The translations under genes and the position numbers were made by a program. 8,184 nt of DNA, from contig SKNJ01000140.1 of assembly GCA_007120575.1 (NCBI GenBank), forward strand, positions 1-8,184. The letters are read 5' to 3'. The stretch is from Thioalkalivibrio sp. (GTDB lineage: Bacteria > Pseudomonadota > Gammaproteobacteria > Ectothiorhodospirales > Ectothiorhodospiraceae). This document shows, piece by piece, positions 6,220-8,184 of this stretch. Below the pieces are notes generated by a model. It did no database searches. It saw nothing but the letters and a program-made list of their open reading frames with translations, and was not told where the DNA came from. Position 1 is the first letter of the stretch; each line of letters starts with the position of its first letter.

Positions 6220-7128
6220 ATGTCCTGGACCTTTGTTGCCGGTGCCCTGCTGCTGAGTGCGCTCGCCCTGGCGTTTGCGTTGATCCCCCTGCTGCGGGAG
6301 GGCCAGCACGAGGCTCGCGGGCGCTCGCGCCGCGAAACCAATCGGGATATTCATGCGGACCGGATGGCGGAACTGGATCAGGATCTGGCGAACGGCACGC
6401 TGACCCGAGAACAATATGACCAGGCGGTGGCGGATCTGGAGCGCGATCTGGTGCAGACCGGGGTCCTCGACTCGGAGGGTGAATCTCCCGGGATCGACAA
6501 GGCCTCGCGCGGAAGCCGCCTGGTCCTGGTGGCTTCCGCGGCAGGCACGGCGATCGCGCTGCCCCTGGTCGCGGTGATCCTCTATCTGGTTGTGGGGGAT
6601 ACCCGCGCGATCCCCCACTCCGGCGATGGGCCGGCCCCCGGGCTGAGCCAGCAGGAGCAGCAGGCACTGGACGCGGCCCACGACATGTCGCAGTTCGAGG
6701 AGCTGGCAACACAATTGCGCGTGCGCCTGGAGGCCCAGCCCGAGGACGTTGGGGGCTGGACGATGCTCGGTCGCACGCATATCCATCTGCAGCAGTTTGA
6801 TCGGGCGCGCGAGGCGTTCGCTGCGGCCCTGGAACATGGTGGTGATCAGAATCCGGATCTGCTGGCCGAGTATGCCGATCTGCTGGCGGACCACCAGGGG
6901 GACCTGTCGGGCGAGCCCGAGCGACTGGTGCTGCAGGCGCTGGAACTGGACCCGGACCATGTTCTGGCACTGTGGCTCGCGGGGACGGCAGCTTTCAATT
7001 CGGCGGACTACGACCGGGCCCGGGAACACTGGGAGCGTCTCCTGGGATTGCTGCCGGAAGGATCCGAAACTCGCGGCATCATTCGTGCCAACCTCGAGGC
7101 GATTGACGCCCGCAGAGACGGCGGGTAA
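6220..7128 (+). CDS. ccmI: cytochrome c maturation apocytochrome chaperone CcmI
   Basis: CcmI holds apocytochrome c and presents it to CcmF/CcmH. It has 302 residues. The first membrane helix is at about 5-25. A cytoplasmic loop follows with NRDIHADRMAELDQDLANG and AVADLERDL, a pattern typical of CcmI N-termini. The second membrane helix is at about 101-125. A periplasmic TPR domain at about 155-295 includes GWTMLGRTHIHLQQFDRARE and AFNSADYDRAREHWERLL. It ends soon after the TPRs, so the extra C-terminal periplasmic domain of some longer CcmI/CycH proteins is absent. ATG 6220 follows the ccmH stop by three bases, with GGGGAGAA about 7 nt upstream. The stop lies inside an interrupted inverted repeat. 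Confidence 0.93.
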   Translation: MSWTFVAGALLLSALALAFALIPLLREGQHEARGRSRRETNRDIHADRMAELDQDLANGTLTREQYDQAVADLERDLVQTGVLDSEGESPGIDKASRGSRLVLVASAAGTAIALPLVAVILYLVVGDTRAIPHSGDGPAPGLSQQEQQALDAAHDMSQFEELATQLRVRLEAQPEDVGGWTMLGRTHIHLQQFDRAREAFAAALEHGGDQNPDLLAEYADLLADHQGDLSGEPERLVLQALELDPDHVLALWLAGTAAFNSADYDRAREHWERLLGLLPEGSETRGIIRANLEAIDARRDGG

Positions 7129-7150
7129 CAGACTGCCGTGTAATCTGCGG
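7110..7150. repeat. interrupted inverted repeat spanning the ccmI stop codon
   Basis: The outer arms CCGCAGA (7110-7116) and TCTGCGG (7144-7150) are perfect complements. Inside them ACGGC (7118-7122) pairs with GCCGT (7135-7139), leaving a 12-nt loop. Bulges of 1 and 4 nt separate the two stems. No T-run follows, so it is not a classical intrinsic terminator. It could be an RNA stem that moderates read-through or protects the ccm message 3' end before the regulator gene. Confidence 0.45.
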
Positions 7151-7160
7151 CGTGGCATGC

Positions 7161-7166
7161 AGGAGG
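7161..7166 (+). promoter_or_regulatory. ribosome binding site for the response regulator
   Basis: AGGAGG lies 8 nt before ATG 7175 and fixes that start. No separate promoter is obvious in the 46-nt gap after ccmI. Confidence 0.7.
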
Positions 7167-7174
7167 GAGCCCTC

Positions 7175-8184
7175 ATGCAGGGACGTATTCTGGTAGTCGA
7201 GGATCACGACGAGGTGGTCTATGCCATTCGCCGCGTCCTGGAGAAACAGGGCCTGGAGGTCGTGGTGGCGGCCTCCGAGGATGCGGCTATGGAGCGGCTC
7301 GCTGAAGTCGATGCGGCGGTTGTGGACATCCGTCTGGAAGACGGGGGTTCGGGGATTAACCTCCTGGCGCGTATTCGCGAGGGAGGGGACGAAACCCCGG
7401 TGATCATCCTGTCTGCCTATGCCTCGCCGGATAATATCGTCTCGGCCTCCAAGTGCGGCGCCATCGAAGTCCTGCGCAAGCCCGTCAGTTCGGACGATCT
7501 GGTGGCCGCGGTTCGGGAGAGCCTGGCCACCCGCCAGCGCGAACAGCCGCCTTTTGCGGTGCCTCAGGATCTCCCCGCCGTACTGGGCAGCGCCCCCTGT
7601 ATGGTGGAAGTCTTCAAGTCGCTCGGGCTGGCGGCCACCAACGACCTGAGCGTGTTGCTGACGGGCGAAACCGGCGTGGGAAAGGATGTGGCGGCGCGGA
7701 TCGTGCATGAACATTCCCAACGTTCTGGCGGCCCGTTCGTTGCGCTCAATTCGACCGCGATGCCGGAGACGCTGCTCGAGGCCGAGCTGTTTGGTTATGC
7801 CACCGGGGCATTTACCGGGGCGGCCCGCGCGACGTCGGGGCGGGTGGAAAGTGCCGCAGGAGGGACGCTGTTTCTCGACGAAATCGGGGATATGCCTCCG
7901 AGCTGCCAGGCCAAGCTGTTGCGTTTTCTGGAGGATCGCAGCTTTTACCGACTGGGCGAATCCACACCCCGGCATGTGGATGTACGACTCATCGCGGCCA
8001 CCAACCAGGATCTCCATGTACTGGTGGAGGATGGCCGCTTTCGCCGCGATCTCTACTACCGGCTGGCGCAGATTCCGGTCCGGATCCCGCCGCTGCGCGA
8101 ACGGACCCAGGATATCCCGGCACTGGTGGAGGGGTTCGTGCTGGCCGCGAACCGCGAACTGGGTCTGCAGATCGAAGGGGTCGA
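7175..8184 (+). CDS. NtrC-family sigma-54-dependent response regulator (partial, 3' end outside)
   Basis: A two-component transcription activator; 336 complete codons are visible. The receiver domain (about 3-117) has the acidic pair E9/D10, phospho-acceptor D51 in [10 protein letters not shown]80 and K102 in LRKPVS. A short linker leads to an AAA+ domain from about 135. This carries Walker A GETGVGKD (164-171), the sigma-54 contact loop GAFTGA (211-216), Walker B GGTLFLDE (229-236), sensor [10 protein letters not shown] (272-280) and the arginine-finger region FRRDLYYRL (289-297). The Fis-type DNA-binding domain would lie beyond the window. Small deviations from the usual family text are [11 protein letters not shown] and GKD instead of GKE. 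Its target and cognate kinase are not visible. It starts 46 nt after ccmI on the same strand, so it may share the ccm transcript. Confidence 0.92.
   Translation, partial: MQGRILVVEDHDEVVYAIRRVLEKQGLEVVVAASEDAAMERLAEVDAAVVDIRLEDGGSGINLLARIREGGDETPVIILSAYASPDNIVSASKCGAIEVLRKPVSSDDLVAAVRESLATRQREQPPFAVPQDLPAVLGSAPCMVEVFKSLGLAATNDLSVLLTGETGVGKDVAARIVHEHSQRSGGPFVALNSTAMPETLLEAELFGYATGAFTGAARATSGRVESAAGGTLFLDEIGDMPPSCQAKLLRFLEDRSFYRLGESTPRHVDVRLIAATNQDLHVLVEDGRFRRDLYYRLAQIPVRIPPLRERTQDIPALVEGFVLAANRELGLQIEGV

Noticed and set aside
386..7128. A previously undescribed multi-gene system
   Set aside because: Every gene here matches a known Ccm component in size, order and key residues, so the cluster is a standard System I cytochrome c maturation operon.
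7129..7174. Sigma-54 promoter (TGGC...GC) before the response regulator
   Set aside because: TGGCAT at about 7153 has no TTGC-like -12 element at the required spacing, and the region is mostly ribosome binding site.
5762..7176. Two long minus-strand open frames opposite ccmH and ccmI
   Set aside because: Same GC-bias artefact. The composition is low-complexity Arg/Pro/Gly or Gln/Arg, without motifs, and the frames lie fully antisense to ccmH and ccmI.

Overview
The window is dominated by one compact, same-strand cluster for System I cytochrome c maturation (Ccm), in the order ccmA-B-C-D-E-F-G-H-I. Before it lie the last codons of an outer-membrane beta-barrel gene and a roughly 325-base regulatory gap. 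After it comes the 5' part of an NtrC-type, sigma-54-dependent response regulator that runs off the right edge. The DNA is GC-rich with strongly GC-ending codons. A complete ccmABCDEFGHI order with separate single-domain CcmH and TPR-bearing CcmI points to a free-living gammaproteobacterium. A Chromatiales/Ectothiorhodospiraceae-type organism (Thioalkalivibrio-like) is my guess only, because no rRNA or other marker is present.

Layout. Positions 3-59 are the C-terminus of a protein ending in an aromatic residue, as outer-membrane barrels do. Positions 60-385 carry no convincing gene. This gap is less GC-rich than its surroundings and holds a perfect 12-bp inverted repeat (167-195), a promoter with a perfect TTGACA -35 (207-237) and a small TTTGCG palindrome (270-280). 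Positions 386-7128 are nine tightly packed ccm genes. The largest gap between them is 10 nt, and four junctions overlap: one TGATG and three GTGA. An interrupted inverted repeat covers the end of ccmI (7110-7150). A strong ribosome binding site then starts the regulator gene at 7175.

How the genes work together. CcmA (ATPase) and CcmB (membrane subunit), with CcmC and CcmD, load haem onto the periplasmic chaperone CcmE at its conserved histidine and release it. CcmG (thioredoxin-like) and CcmH (LRCxxC) keep the apocytochrome CxxCH cysteines reduced. CcmI binds the apocytochrome, and CcmF, in complex with CcmH and CcmI, attaches the haem. All expected catalytic and haem-ligand residues that I could check are present, so the pathway looks intact.

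I found no mobile element, CRISPR array, tRNA, rRNA or new multi-gene system. The points most worth a second look are the palindromes around the ccm promoter, the sigma-54 activator directly downstream, and the identity of the upstream barrel protein.
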